Part shown: positions 1-9,465 of the stretch, in pieces | Position numbering within the stretch: position 1 is the stretch's first letter | Layout of the letters: each line of letters opens with the position of its first letter | DNA from: Paenibacillus dendrobii | GTDB lineage: Bacteria; Bacillota; Bacilli; Paenibacillales; Paenibacillaceae | Length of the DNA: 64,000 nucleotides | Reading direction: 5' to 3' | Assembly: GCF_009807035.1 (NCBI RefSeq) | Contig: NZ_WUBI01000004.1 | Location: 248,001-312,000 of the forward strand | The notes under the pieces: model-generated | Database searches by the model: none | Told to the model about the DNA's origin: nothing | The model's input: the letters and a program-made list of their open reading frames with translations, nothing else | Made by a program: the position numbers and the translations under genes

Positions 1-765
1 CTTGATATCATTGCCGGCGTATACGGGCTTGTGATTGAAGCGGGCGTACACCGCGCGGCAAGCATCAAGGTTGCCGAAGCAGCCAAAGTCATCGAGAATG
101 CGCAGCGGGACATCAATATCGCATTCATGAATGAGCTGTCCATGCTGTTCCATCAGATGGGCATCGATACGCAGGAGGTTCTGGAGGCCGCAGGGACCAA
201 GTGGAACTTCCTGCGCTTCACACCAGGACTTGTAGGCGGGCACTGCATCGGCATTGATCCTTATTACTTGACCTATAAGGCGGAGGATACCGGATACCGG
301 TCCCGGATTATTCTGGCTGGACGTCATATTAACGACGGAATGGGATCATATGTGGCCCAGCAGATCATTAAACTTCTCGTGAAACAGAAGCTGGACTTGA
401 ACCACTCCCGAATCGGCCTGTTTGGCCTTGCCTATAAAGAGAACTGTGCCGATATAAGGAACACGAAGGTTACCGATATCCTTGAGGAGCTTCAGGAGTA
501 TGGCGTATGCCCAATCATCACCGATCCTTATGTGGACCGCCAAGAAGCTTACGATGAGTATGGATTGGAACTGTCCGATTTGTCCGAAATGCGGGATTTG
601 GACGTGCTGATCGTAGCCGTTCCGCATCGGGAGTTTGCCCAGATGAGCTTTTCCGATATCGACCGGATGTTCAGCGGGAAACAGCCCAAAGTGATGGTGG
701 ATTTAAAAGGAGTCTACAGCAAGGCCGAATTCGAGAATGAAGGCTACTATTACTGGAGGCTATAA
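1..765 (+). CDS. Nucleotide-sugar 6-dehydrogenase (TviB/WbpO-like), 5' truncated
   Basis: The reading frame is open from base 1, so the N-terminal Rossmann domain lies outside the window. What remains is the central and C-terminal part of a UDP-sugar dehydrogenase. The catalytic cysteine sits in GGHCIGIDPYYL, and the C-terminal UDP-binding domain follows (GLAYKENCADIRNTK). These enzymes oxidise C6 of a UDP-hexose in two NAD-dependent steps. The GLVGGHCIG(I/V)DPYYLT context resembles the UDP-N-acetylhexosamine dehydrogenases TviB/WbpO more than UDP-glucose dehydrogenase; this is from memory of the families. A polysaccharide synthase starts 24 bases downstream, so the product is probably a uronic-acid precursor for that synthase. 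Confidence 0.88.
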   Translation, partial: LDIIAGVYGLVIEAGVHRAASIKVAEAAKVIENAQRDINIAFMNELSMLFHQMGIDTQEVLEAAGTKWNFLRFTPGLVGGHCIGIDPYYLTYKAEDTGYRSRIILAGRHINDGMGSYVAQQIIKLLVKQKLDLNHSRIGLFGLAYKENCADIRNTKVTDILEELQEYGVCPIITDPYVDRQEAYDEYGLELSDLSEMRDLDVLIVAVPHREFAQMSFSDIDRMFSGKQPKVMVDLKGVYSKAEFENEGYYYWRL

Positions 766-789
766 TTCATAGATTGGAGAAGGGCGCCA

Positions 790-2670
790 GTGCTTGGAAG
801 AAAAAAGAAAGTTATTGAAGAGGTATTGACTTCTCCGCGCGCCGACCGTCGCATTTTGCCCGACGTGCCTGATCCCGAGCAAATCCGGACCAGCCCGGAC
901 CGCCGGGGAATGAAGGAGATGGATCAGGAGCAAACGGATCAGGATCCCGATCTGGTATCGAAGCTCAGGCTGCTCAGTTTGCGCTATGAGGCTGATTTTG
1001 AGGTTCGGATGACGGCGAAGGGACAGCGGAAAAAAGGAATGCTTAAGGGACACGCCGTGGATATATCCTCCACCGGCATTCTGGTTCGAATGACTGGAGC
1101 GGAGGTTCCGTTCAAACCCGGTGATGCGGTGCATATCCGGTTCCATATTCCGCCTGGAACCATGCCGGAAGGCTTCGAATCGGCCGTGAAAACCGATGCG
1201 ATAGCCATTCGTCTCTTTACGGAGGAGCAGAACGGCTGCGAACAGCAGATGATCGCATTTGAATTCGAAAAGCCGCTGACGGTCTATTTTCAAAAGAAGC
1301 GTTGGGGATATTCCGTGTACACCGCGAGCGCGTTGCTGTTTGCCTCGGTACTGTTCATTATGCTGCTGCGTGCGGAAAGCATCATCTATTTTAAATATAA
1401 TTTGCTATTGTACTTATACAGCCTGATTGCGGCGGCATTTTTGCTGACGCGGTATTTTTTCGGGGCGCTCTACCGTGATGTTCCGGTCAATCCGGAATAT
1501 ACGCCGGGCGTATCGATCATTATCCCCTGCTTCAACGAGGAGGAGTGGATTCACCGCACGGTGCTCAGCTGCATGAACCAGAATTATCCGGTGGACAAGC
1601 TGGAAGTGATTGTGGTGGATGACCGGTCAACCGACCGCTCCGTAGAGCAGATTCAGAAAACCATCGATCTGGTTCATCGCGAGGCAGACCGCTACAAGAC
1701 GAAGGAGCGTCTGCGAATGCATGTACTTCCTGAAAACGGCGGTAAACGGGTTGCATTGGTGGAAGGGGTAAAAATGGCTAAACATGACCTAGTCGTGTTC
1801 GTGGATTCAGACAGCTTTCTCGATCACCAGGCCATCAAGAATCTGGTCCAGCCGTTTCAAGACCCGCAAATGGGCGGGGTGGCAGGACGTACGGACGTGG
1901 AGAACAAATATACCAACTCCGTGACCAAGCTGCAAACCGTCAGGTATTATATTGCATTCCGGATCATGAAGGCTGCCGAGTCGTGGTTTGACAGCGTGAC
2001 CTGTCTTTCCGGGCCTCTGTCCTGTTACCGGAAGGAACTGATCGTGCAGCACTCGGAGGCGTGGCTGAACCAGAAATTCCTGGGACAACCGGCCACCTTC
2101 GGCGATGACCGCAGCATGACGAATTATATTCTGAAGACCCATCGTACGGGTTACCAGGATCGCGCCATTTGTTCGACGATTGTTCCATCGGATATGGGCG
2201 TGTTCCTGAAGCAGCAGATGCGCTGGAAGCGTTCCTGGCTGCGGGAGTCGCTTCGGGCGGGGGGATTTATCTGGCATAAGGAGCCCTTCATGGCGCTGTT
2301 CTTCTATATCGGGCTGATCGTACCGATTGCCGCGCCCGTTATCGTGCTCTACAATCTCGTATACGTTCCGGCAGTGCATCACATCTTTCCGACGACATTC
2401 CTGATGGGGCTGCTGATGATGGCCATGCTCATGAGCTTGGCGCATCTGTTGTTCCGTAAGAGCAGGCTGTGGATATTCGGACTGGTGTTCTGTGTCTTCT
2501 ACGAGCTGGTGCTGCTGTGGCAGATGCCTGTAGCCTGGGTGACCTTTTGGAAGTCAACGTGGGGTACGCGGGAAACGCCGCAGGATATTGAAGCACGCAA
2601 CCGGAAAAAGGCAAGGAAGCAGAGAAAGAAGCACAAGCACAAGGACCGTAACATCGATCTGCCGTTCTAG
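790..2670 (+). CDS. Membrane polysaccharide synthase: N-terminal PilZ domain plus GT2 glycosyltransferase
   Basis: GTG start after GGAGAAGGG. Residues about 57-165 form a PilZ-like domain with the DxSxxG motif (D91-G96). The usual RxxxR motif is not clearly present just before it, so c-di-GMP binding is likely but not proven. Two membrane segments follow (about 177-225), then a processive family 2 glycosyltransferase: IIIPCFNEE at 243-251, VDSDS at 338-342, GDD at 438-440 and QQMRW at 475-479. Further membrane helices and a very basic tail complete it. The domain order is the reverse of BcsA, where PilZ follows the transferase. With the upstream dehydrogenase it probably polymerises an amino-sugar/uronic-acid exopolysaccharide across the membrane. 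Confidence 0.88.
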   Translation: MLGRKKKVIEEVLTSPRADRRILPDVPDPEQIRTSPDRRGMKEMDQEQTDQDPDLVSKLRLLSLRYEADFEVRMTAKGQRKKGMLKGHAVDISSTGILVRMTGAEVPFKPGDAVHIRFHIPPGTMPEGFESAVKTDAIAIRLFTEEQNGCEQQMIAFEFEKPLTVYFQKKRWGYSVYTASALLFASVLFIMLLRAESIIYFKYNLLLYLYSLIAAAFLLTRYFFGALYRDVPVNPEYTPGVSIIIPCFNEEEWIHRTVLSCMNQNYPVDKLEVIVVDDRSTDRSVEQIQKTIDLVHREADRYKTKERLRMHVLPENGGKRVALVEGVKMAKHDLVVFVDSDSFLDHQAIKNLVQPFQDPQMGGVAGRTDVENKYTNSVTKLQTVRYYIAFRIMKAAESWFDSVTCLSGPLSCYRKELIVQHSEAWLNQKFLGQPATFGDDRSMTNYILKTHRTGYQDRAICSTIVPSDMGVFLKQQMRWKRSWLRESLRAGGFIWHKEPFMALFFYIGLIVPIAAPVIVLYNLVYVPAVHHIFPTTFLMGLLMMAMLMSLAHLLFRKSRLWIFGLVFCVFYELVLLWQMPVAWVTFWKSTWGTRETPQDIEARNRKKARKQRKKHKHKDRNIDLPF

Positions 2671-2709
2671 TCCCGTGCAAGCTGAAACTATAGAGTGAGG
2701 TTGGCCGAA

Positions 2710-4476
2710 ATGAACAATGGAAAGCGGAGAACCGCCCTGGACTACCAGCGCAAAAACCGCCGGAAGCGGATCAAGACGGTGGCGCAGCTGGCGATATTGC
2801 TGGTTGTGGTCATCCTGCTGGTCCAGACGATTTTTAATACGAGGCATTATGCAGAACCGTCCAAGGAGAACTGGACGAACCATAACGGCTTCATCGCCTT
2901 GTCTTATTTTGGCGTGGATCGTGCCGGCACCCCGAAGCTGGTAGCCAAAAAGCAGCTGGAGCAGCAGCTGGGAACGCTGTACGATCAAGGCTATCGTACG
3001 ATTTCCCAGCAGGATGTCCTGGATTTTTATGAGAAAGGCAAGCCGCTGCCGGATAAAGCCTTGTTCCTTTCCTTCGAGGATGGGCGCAATGATTCCGAAT
3101 TATTTGCCCAGCCGCTGCTGGAAAAGTACAATTTCAAGGCTACGTTCCTCTCCTATGCGAACAAAATGGGAGACAGCGACGGCAAATTCGTCCAACCCAA
3201 GGAAATGCTGAAAATGATGCGGACCGGCTATTGGGAGCTGGGCACAAACGGATACCGCTTGTCTTATATCAACATATTTGATCGGGATGGCCGCTATCTC
3301 GGGCAGAAGACCGAAAACGAAATGCGCAATAAAAAGAATATCGCGTACTATAATCATTACCTGATGGATTTCATCCGCGATGAGAATATGATACCGCTCG
3401 AAGACCGTAACCAGATGGATGCCCGCATTCAGGGGGATTACGATCAAATGAAGTCCGTTTACACGGCAAAGCTGGGTTTCGTGCCTCCAGTGTATATGAT
3501 CATGCATGCCAACACGCTGTATGGAAGCATGAACCGGTTGGTGGCTGAAGCCAATGATGAAAATATTCATAAGCTGTTCAGCATGCATTTCAACCGGGAT
3601 GGCAATATGTATAACGACAGCAAGAAGAATCTGTATGATCTGACGCGGGTACAGCCGGAGCCTTATTGGTATACGAATCACCTGCTGATGAAGGTGGAAA
3701 GGGACGCCGGGCAGCAGATGGAGTATATTAAAGGGGACGAAAAAAGGGCGAGCCAGTGGCAGCAGATCAGCGGCGCGACTGAGTATTTGGAAAATAAAAT
3801 TGCCTTGACCTCAACGCCTGCCGGGGAGGGGAAAATCTTACTGAAGGATAGCATGCAAAGCCCGGATCTTCGGCTCAGCGTGAAGCTGACCGGCAACGTG
3901 GTGGGTAAACAAATGGTGTACGTCCGCGACGATGAGCAGAAGCAGTCGTTTATCCGCATCGTGCTGGACAATAACGAGCTCCGCGTTGAACAGAAGAAAG
4001 CGGGACAAGCCGTGGAGATTCTGCAGAAGCGCAAGCTCGATACCGTGCAGTGGCGAGCAACGGACCTGACGCTGGATAAGGCGGGCGTGTACTCGGAGCA
4101 GGTGGCGACTGCAGGGCTAAAGACTTCTGAGGATGAGTACCCGGTTAATGTCGGCCAGACCCGCAATCTGGAAGTAACGATTCAGGGCAGCAAGCTGGAT
4201 GTGAACGTGGACGGCGAGCCGTTGTTTGTGCAGCAGTCCGTCGACGCCTCTATCCAGACAGGAGGCGCAGCCCTGGGTTCGGAATTCAATAAGCAGAACA
4301 CCAAGGACGATATTTATGACGGCGTTTTTGAGAGCTTGAAAATCGAAGCCTTGAAGGATAAGAACGATGGCGGCAAGTTACTGTGGAGCAGCCGCTCTAC
4401 GGGCATGAAGGGCATCGTGGTAAAGGTTCAAAACATAATCAATGCTTCCATCGATTGGGCAATCGATACTTTCTGA
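2710..4476 (+). CDS. Membrane-anchored polysaccharide-deacetylase-like protein, catalytic motifs degenerate
   Basis: The ATG at 2710 has GAGG nine bases upstream; an in-frame GTG at 2695 lacks one. A basic N-terminus and one membrane helix (about 24-42) put the protein outside the cell. About residues 60-330 follow the NodB deacetylase layout (ALSYFGV, then LFLSFEDG, then GYWELGTNGY). However, the usual TFDDG reads FEDG (122-125) and the metal-binding His-x-x-x-His region reads TNGYRLSY, without histidines. The C-terminal ~250 residues look like a beta-sandwich that could bind sugar. It lies between a PilZ synthase and a GH18-like gene, so a role in handling the exported polymer is likely. 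Deacetylase activity is doubtful. Confidence 0.75.
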   Translation: MNNGKRRTALDYQRKNRRKRIKTVAQLAILLVVVILLVQTIFNTRHYAEPSKENWTNHNGFIALSYFGVDRAGTPKLVAKKQLEQQLGTLYDQGYRTISQQDVLDFYEKGKPLPDKALFLSFEDGRNDSELFAQPLLEKYNFKATFLSYANKMGDSDGKFVQPKEMLKMMRTGYWELGTNGYRLSYINIFDRDGRYLGQKTENEMRNKKNIAYYNHYLMDFIRDENMIPLEDRNQMDARIQGDYDQMKSVYTAKLGFVPPVYMIMHANTLYGSMNRLVAEANDENIHKLFSMHFNRDGNMYNDSKKNLYDLTRVQPEPYWYTNHLLMKVERDAGQQMEYIKGDEKRASQWQQISGATEYLENKIALTSTPAGEGKILLKDSMQSPDLRLSVKLTGNVVGKQMVYVRDDEQKQSFIRIVLDNNELRVEQKKAGQAVEILQKRKLDTVQWRATDLTLDKAGVYSEQVATAGLKTSEDEYPVNVGQTRNLEVTIQGSKLDVNVDGEPLFVQQSVDASIQTGGAALGSEFNKQNTKDDIYDGVFESLKIEALKDKNDGGKLLWSSRSTGMKGIVVKVQNIINASIDWAIDTF

Positions 4477-4505
4477 GGAATCAGAGGTGAAGGGAAGAGT
4501 GAAAG

Positions 4506-5588
4506 GTGTCTAAACCAATGCAAACGAATAAATGGTTGGTTGTCTTATCCATCACGATCATTTCAGCAATAACCGCCATTTACATGGGAGTTAAGGAGCA
4601 GTTTCATCTGGATGAGACACGGCCTGTGGCCCCCTTACAGAAGGAGCTATCCTCCTGGGTGGTGGATTGGCAGTGGAAATCGGGGCTGGAGGATTTCCGG
4701 AGGATGTCAAGCGGCCTTGGAAGTCTGCAGCTTTTTGCGGTGTACTTTGACGAAGCGGACGTTTTGTATATGACGGAAGACATGAAGAAAGCCTTTCCGT
4801 CCATGCTGCAGGCCGCGCAGGATGCTTCCATCAGCAAGGTCTACTTGACGCTGGTGAATGACCGTTATCTCCAGGATGGAACCGAGGTACAGAAGGACCC
4901 GGATCTGCTTACGCGCCTGCTGGGTTCGGAAGCGGCTAGGAGCAAGCATATCGGAGAGATTCTAAGTTTGATGTCGCAATATCATATCCAAGGTGTGGAG
5001 ATTGATTACGAAAAGGTCAAGGACAGTGACTGGAGCAAGGTTACGGCTTTTTATAAGGAACTGTACGAGGCTCTGCACCAGCAGGGGAAATCTTTACGGA
5101 TTGTCCTGGAGTCAAGGGCGCCAATAGAGCAACTGGATTTGCCAACGGGACCGGAATACGTCATGATGGCCTATAACCTGTACGGAACGCACAGCGATCC
5201 CGGTCCGAAGGCTGATTACACGTTTCTGGATAAGCTTGCACGCCGGATGAACCATCTGCCGGGAGACAACGTCATCGCCATTTCGGCGGGAGGTTTCGAT
5301 TGGAGCGGGCAGGGGAAGGTCACGGCGGTGACGGAGAAAAGGGCTGTAGAGCTGGCCCTTCAGGCGGTTGCTTCGCCGGAGCGGGATACCGCAAGCGGAA
5401 GCCTTCACTTTGAGTATGTAGATGACAAAGGGGAGAAGCATACCGTGTGGTATGCAGATGATTCCACCTTGATCGGATGGCTGGATACCCTCCGACGGGA
5501 CGGTTATGGCAAAGCAGCCATCTGGCGTCTGGGTGAACTGAGCGAGAACTCGCTTGCTAAGCTGAAGAGCTGGCATGAGGATCATTAA
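4506..5588 (+). CDS. Membrane-anchored GH18-like glycoside hydrolase
   Basis: 360 residues with an N-terminal signal anchor (about 9-29). GVEIDYE at 163-169 matches the end of the GH18 DxxDxDxE signature, with E169 in the acid/base position. MAYNLYG and AIWRLGEL match the later GH18 barrel strands. It begins 29 bases after the deacetylase-like gene and ends at a strong terminator, so it is the last gene of the exopolysaccharide operon. A polymer-trimming or length-setting hydrolase is the natural inference. The substrate cannot be read from sequence. GTG at 4506 is used; ATG at 4518 is possible. Confidence 0.75.
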   Translation: MSKPMQTNKWLVVLSITIISAITAIYMGVKEQFHLDETRPVAPLQKELSSWVVDWQWKSGLEDFRRMSSGLGSLQLFAVYFDEADVLYMTEDMKKAFPSMLQAAQDASISKVYLTLVNDRYLQDGTEVQKDPDLLTRLLGSEAARSKHIGEILSLMSQYHIQGVEIDYEKVKDSDWSKVTAFYKELYEALHQQGKSLRIVLESRAPIEQLDLPTGPEYVMMAYNLYGTHSDPGPKADYTFLDKLARRMNHLPGDNVIAISAGGFDWSGQGKVTAVTEKRAVELALQAVASPERDTASGSLHFEYVDDKGEKHTVWYADDSTLIGWLDTLRRDGYGKAAIWRLGELSENSLAKLKSWHEDH

Positions 5589-5602
5589 ACAGAATGGAAT
5601 GA

Positions 5603-5635
5603 GGATGGGCCCCTGGTGAGGGCGCATCCTTTTTT
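5603..5635 (+). terminator. Rho-independent terminator of the PilZ-synthase operon
   Basis: GGATG-G-GCCC paired with GGGC-G-CATCC around a short loop, then six T. It lies 15 bases after the GH18-like stop codon. Confidence 0.85.
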
Positions 5636-5715
5636 ACATATTTCAGGGTCATCCCAGTCCGAAAATCCTGTTTTTTGCAGGCTTGCTATCCATTTTGGAT
5701 TTTGGGTCGACTTCA

Positions 5716-5744
5716 TTGACAAATCCAAAGAGAGAACGTATATT
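5716..5744 (+). promoter_or_regulatory. Near-consensus sigma-A promoter for the EamA gene
   Basis: TTGACA (5716-5721), 17-base spacer, TATATT (5739-5744). It leaves a leader of about 80 bases before the exporter start. Confidence 0.75.
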
Positions 5745-5829
5745 CACTAAAAACAATGAGCAGCGTTTCCGATAAGCCGGCGTACGGCTTTCATTCTACG
5801 TATTTTTCAGACATCCGAGGTGTGGTTTT

Positions 5830-6732
5830 ATGAATGGTTTAATTGGTCTACTCTGCCTGATTTGGGGCTTCAACTGGGTATTTATGAAGCTGGCGAACGG
5901 CGTTTTTCCACCGGTGCTGTTCGCTGGTTACCGGTTTGCACTTGGGGCTCTGGTGCTGATTGCCGTATGCATGGTCCGGAGGGTGCCGCTTCCCCGCATG
6001 CGGGATTTGAAATGGTATATTCTCTGCGGTATTTTGCAGACCATGTATTTTAATCTTGCCATCCAATTATCACTGGAGGATCTCAGTGCAGGACTCACCT
6101 CTGTACTTACTTACAGCATGCCGCTATGGCTGACGTTGATGGCACATTTTTTGTTGCCGGGTGAACAGCTCCGCATTAGGAAACTGCTCGGTGTTGTGAT
6201 TGGTATCATCGGTTTGTTCGTTGCGATGGATGCTCACTGGAGCGGTAGTACGCCCGCGTTGCTGCTGGCGGTTTCCTCGGGGTTATCCTGGGCTCTCGCC
6301 AATCTGCTGGTTAAGCGCAAGCTTGGACATTGCGACATGCTTCAGTTCACGACGTGGCAGATGATTGTCGGAGCGGCAGGATTGCTGCTGTACTCGGTTA
6401 TTTTCGAGCATGGGGAAAGTCATTGGGGCGTGATGCCTGTGGTGTATGTGCTCTTCTCGGGCATCGTCGGCTCCGCACTGGCTTTTGTGATGTGGTCTTA
6501 CATCTTGTCCAAGGTCGAAGCCAGCAAAGCCTCCATCTCGCTCCTTCTGGTCCCGGTCATCGGGGTGGTTTCGGGCGTCCTGTTTCTAAACGAAAGTCTA
6601 AGTATGGTCACGATCGCAGGTATCGTGTTTGTATTGATGGGCATTTGGCTGGTAAACGGCAAGAGCCGGAGGCAGGAGACGGGAGTACAGGCTGCAGCAG
6701 GACAAGAGCAGCAAACGCAGGTCATGAAATAA
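5830..6732 (+). CDS. EamA/DMT-family exporter
   Basis: 300 residues, almost wholly hydrophobic, with about ten predicted helices arranged as two EamA repeats (residues 1-135 and 140-280). The first begins LIGLLCLIWGFNWVFMK and the second LLLAVSSGLSWALANLLVK, the usual drug/metabolite transporter pattern. The start has GAGGTG eight bases upstream. Substrates in this family range from amino acids to drugs and cannot be told from sequence. An aldo-keto reductase follows after 44 bases with no terminator, so the two are probably co-transcribed from the promoter at 5716. Confidence 0.88.
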   Translation: MNGLIGLLCLIWGFNWVFMKLANGVFPPVLFAGYRFALGALVLIAVCMVRRVPLPRMRDLKWYILCGILQTMYFNLAIQLSLEDLSAGLTSVLTYSMPLWLTLMAHFLLPGEQLRIRKLLGVVIGIIGLFVAMDAHWSGSTPALLLAVSSGLSWALANLLVKRKLGHCDMLQFTTWQMIVGAAGLLLYSVIFEHGESHWGVMPVVYVLFSGIVGSALAFVMWSYILSKVEASKASISLLLVPVIGVVSGVLFLNESLSMVTIAGIVFVLMGIWLVNGKSRRQETGVQAAAGQEQQTQVMK

Positions 6733-6776
6733 ATAGGGTTACTTGGTAAAAAACATCGGTAGAGGAGCGGATAATC

Positions 6777-7751
6777 ATGAAATATCGTCGACTAGGAAAC
6801 AGCGGCCTGGAAGTGTCCATTCTGGGCCTTGGAACGAATGCATTCGGCAAACGCGCAGATCAGGATGCATCCGCCCGGATTATTCACCACGCGATGGATC
6901 GTGGCATAAATTTCATCGATACAGCGAATATCTATGCAGGTTCGGAATCTGAACGGATTATCGGCGAGGCCCTGGTTGGCAGACGGGACAAAGTGGTGCT
7001 TGCAACCAAGGCAGGGCTGGTGAACGGGGAAGGGCCGAACACGCGGGGTTCATCGAGGTATCATTTGATGCAGGAACTGGAACGCAGTTTGCAACGGCTG
7101 AAGACGGATTATGTTGACCTGTACCAGATTCACACATTTGACCCGAATACCCCTTTGGAAGAAACGCTCCGCACATTGGATGACATGGTGCGGGCCGGCA
7201 AGGTGCGTTATATCGGCGCTTCCAACTACGCAGCCTGGGAGCTGATGAAGGCACTGAGCGTCAGCGAAGCGAAAGGGCTGAACCGATACGTATCCACTCA
7301 AACGAGCTACTCCCTGGCTGACCGTACCCCCGAGCAGGAGCTGGTGCCAGTGTGTCTGGATCAGGGAGTGGGCATTATTCCGTATTTTCCTCTGGCAGGC
7401 GGCATTCTGACCGGCAAGTATAGCTTCGACGACCGTGCGCCGCTGAAATCGCGCGCACAGACGGACCCGAGCTTCAGCCGGTTTATTAATGACCGGACGC
7501 TGACGCTTGGCGAAGAGGTGAGCCGGGTCGCTGAAGAGAATGGGTGCACGCCAAGCACATTATCGCTGGCATGGCTGATGGAGCAGCCCGCGGTTTCAAC
7601 CGTGATCGTGGGTGCAACCCGAACGGAGCAGCTGGATGAGAACTTGAAGAGCGTGGAGCTGAGCCCAAGCGAACAAGTGCTGAACAAGCTTGACGAGATC
7701 AGTGGGTCATTCCGGTACGGCAAGCCTTTTGCGACATATCGGTTGTCTTAG
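6777..7751 (+). CDS. Aldo/keto reductase
   Basis: 324 residues covering a full AKR barrel. The tetrad is visible: DTANIYAGSESE gives Asp and Tyr, VVLATKAG gives Lys and YQIHTFD gives His. It is an NADP(H)-dependent carbonyl reductase by family, of the YghZ/Kv-beta type, with no N-terminal signal. GAGGAG lies nine bases before the ATG. It shares an operon with the EamA exporter and ends at a terminator. The substrate is unknown. Confidence 0.9.
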   Translation: MKYRRLGNSGLEVSILGLGTNAFGKRADQDASARIIHHAMDRGINFIDTANIYAGSESERIIGEALVGRRDKVVLATKAGLVNGEGPNTRGSSRYHLMQELERSLQRLKTDYVDLYQIHTFDPNTPLEETLRTLDDMVRAGKVRYIGASNYAAWELMKALSVSEAKGLNRYVSTQTSYSLADRTPEQELVPVCLDQGVGIIPYFPLAGGILTGKYSFDDRAPLKSRAQTDPSFSRFINDRTLTLGEEVSRVAEENGCTPSTLSLAWLMEQPAVSTVIVGATRTEQLDENLKSVELSPSEQVLNKLDEISGSFRYGKPFATYRLS

Positions 7752-7803
7752 ATACCAGTTTGGGCTAATGATTGCTTGAGACACTTCACCATAGAGGCTA
7801 ACC

Positions 7804-7829
7804 AAACCACTCTTCGGAGTGGTTTTTTT
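7804..7829 (+). terminator. Rho-independent terminator after the aldo/keto reductase
   Basis: AAACCACTC-TTCG-GAGTGGTTT, a perfect stem with a stable TTCG loop, followed by T residues. Confidence 0.9.
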
Positions 7830-7956
7830 GTAATTAAGCTCAGTCAAAGCAGCGGAACCACAAGCATTGTTGCTGCATCTAGTCATGAACCCATGCCCAG
7901 GCCCCTGCATAGCATATAGCACCACTTTGCAGCAGGGGAAGGGAGTGACCCAAGAG

Positions 7957-9372
7957 ATGGTCATTCATTTAACGGCAATTCATTACGTGTATCTGGCGTT
8001 TATCGTGTTGATCATGGTACTGCTCATCCGGCGGCGCGATACGACCATGATTTGCGTGGCAGGGATTTTGGCGCTGGGCGTTTTGGCTACAGGCACGGTC
8101 AGCGGATCGGTGTCCGGTGTCTTTAACTCTTTCATTTACGCTACGAAAGAGCTGATGGGTACGATCATGATCATTTCTATTATCGTGGCCATGAGCCGGG
8201 TGCTCATTCGCACGGGTATCAATGAAGCGATGGTAGCGCCGCTCACGCGCTTTTTGCGTACACCGGCGCTGGCTTTCTGGGGAATCGGAATCATCATGAT
8301 GGTGACATCCTGGTTTTTCTGGCCGTCACCGGCCGTCGCCCTGATTGGAGCCGTACTGCTCCCGGTAGCGATTCGGGTCGGCTTGCCAGCCCTTGGCGCG
8401 GCGATGGCAATGAACCTGTTTGGCCATGGCATCGCGCTGTCCGGCGACTATATCATTCAGGGAGCGCCGAAGCTGACGGCGGATGCCGCAGGACTTCCGG
8501 TTACCAGCGTAATGGAAGCAAGCGTACCGCTAGTGATCGTCATGGGGCTCGTTACAACTGTAACCGCTTTCTGGATGATGCGGAAAGATATGAAGAACGG
8601 AACTTGGCGAGACGGCTTGGTTACAGTTAAAGGCACAGGGAATGTCCTTGCCGCAAACGGCGGGGAGGATGAACAGAACGTTATTTTGCCTTCCAAGGTG
8701 AAAAAAACGCTGGCGCTGGCGATCCTCCTGCTTTTTCTTGCCGATGTGGTCGCCATGTTCGTACTGAAGCTTCAAGGGGGAGATGCTACCGCGCTCGTTG
8801 GGGGGACTGCGGTGCTGATCCTGATTGTCATCTCTTTGCTCGCCCATAAAAACCAGGGGCTAGAGAAAATAACATCATACTTGATTGACGGCTTCGTTTT
8901 TGGCTTTAAAATTTTCGGTCCGGTCATTCCGATCGCAGCCTTTTTCTATCTTGGCGATGCAGCCTTTACAGATCTGTTCGGTAAAGTATTACCCGAGACA
9001 TCGCATGGCATCGTGAACGACTTGGGCGTGGCGCTGGCGGGCAGCGTACCGCTGAACGGCGCAGTCGGAGCCGTGACGTCAACCATTACGGGCGCGATTA
9101 CCGGCCTCGACGGCTCCGGCTTCTCCGGAATATCGCTCGCGGGTTCCATCGCACAGCTATTTGCGGCGGCTACGCATACCGGTGCGGCGACGTTGACGGC
9201 TCTTGGCCAGATTGCAGCCATTTGGGTCGGCGGAGGCACGCTCATTCCGTGGGCCCTCATTCCGGCGGCTGCGATTTGCGGAGTGAGTCCATTCGAGCTG
9301 GCGCGCCGCAATCTGAAGCCTGTGCTGATCGGTCTCACTGTGACTACGATTGTTGCCATATTCCTGGTATGA
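7957..9372 (+). CDS. Multi-pass membrane permease, ion-transporter-superfamily-like
   Basis: About 471 residues with 11-12 hydrophobic segments and a polar central loop (about 200-245). The two halves are rich in Gly/Ala, with the short re-entrant-like strings SPAVALIGAVLLP and VPLNGAVGAVTSTITG, which suggest an inverted-repeat organic anion/H+ or Na+ transporter. I cannot name the family with certainty. ATG 7957 is chosen, with GGGGAAGGGAG upstream; GTG 7945 is the alternative. The frame stays open upstream to 7867, but that part does not look like protein. It stands alone between two terminators. Confidence 0.65.
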   Translation: MVIHLTAIHYVYLAFIVLIMVLLIRRRDTTMICVAGILALGVLATGTVSGSVSGVFNSFIYATKELMGTIMIISIIVAMSRVLIRTGINEAMVAPLTRFLRTPALAFWGIGIIMMVTSWFFWPSPAVALIGAVLLPVAIRVGLPALGAAMAMNLFGHGIALSGDYIIQGAPKLTADAAGLPVTSVMEASVPLVIVMGLVTTVTAFWMMRKDMKNGTWRDGLVTVKGTGNVLAANGGEDEQNVILPSKVKKTLALAILLLFLADVVAMFVLKLQGGDATALVGGTAVLILIVISLLAHKNQGLEKITSYLIDGFVFGFKIFGPVIPIAAFFYLGDAAFTDLFGKVLPETSHGIVNDLGVALAGSVPLNGAVGAVTSTITGAITGLDGSGFSGISLAGSIAQLFAAATHTGAATLTALGQIAAIWVGGGTLIPWALIPAAAICGVSPFELARRNLKPVLIGLTVTTIVAIFLV

Positions 9373-9394
9373 TTTTTCTGAAAAAAACCAAATA

Positions 9395-9435
9395 AAAAAG
9401 CACGATTTCAATGCGCGGTTGAAATCGTGCTTTTT
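9395..9435. terminator. Bidirectional terminator between convergent genes
   Basis: A 17-base perfect stem (AAAAAGCACGATTTCAA and its complement) with a 7-base loop, A-rich on one side and T-rich on the other. It serves the permease (+) and the KGG gene (-). Confidence 0.92.
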
Positions 9436-9465
9436 ATTCTAATTTAGGATAATGGGGCTCCATAC

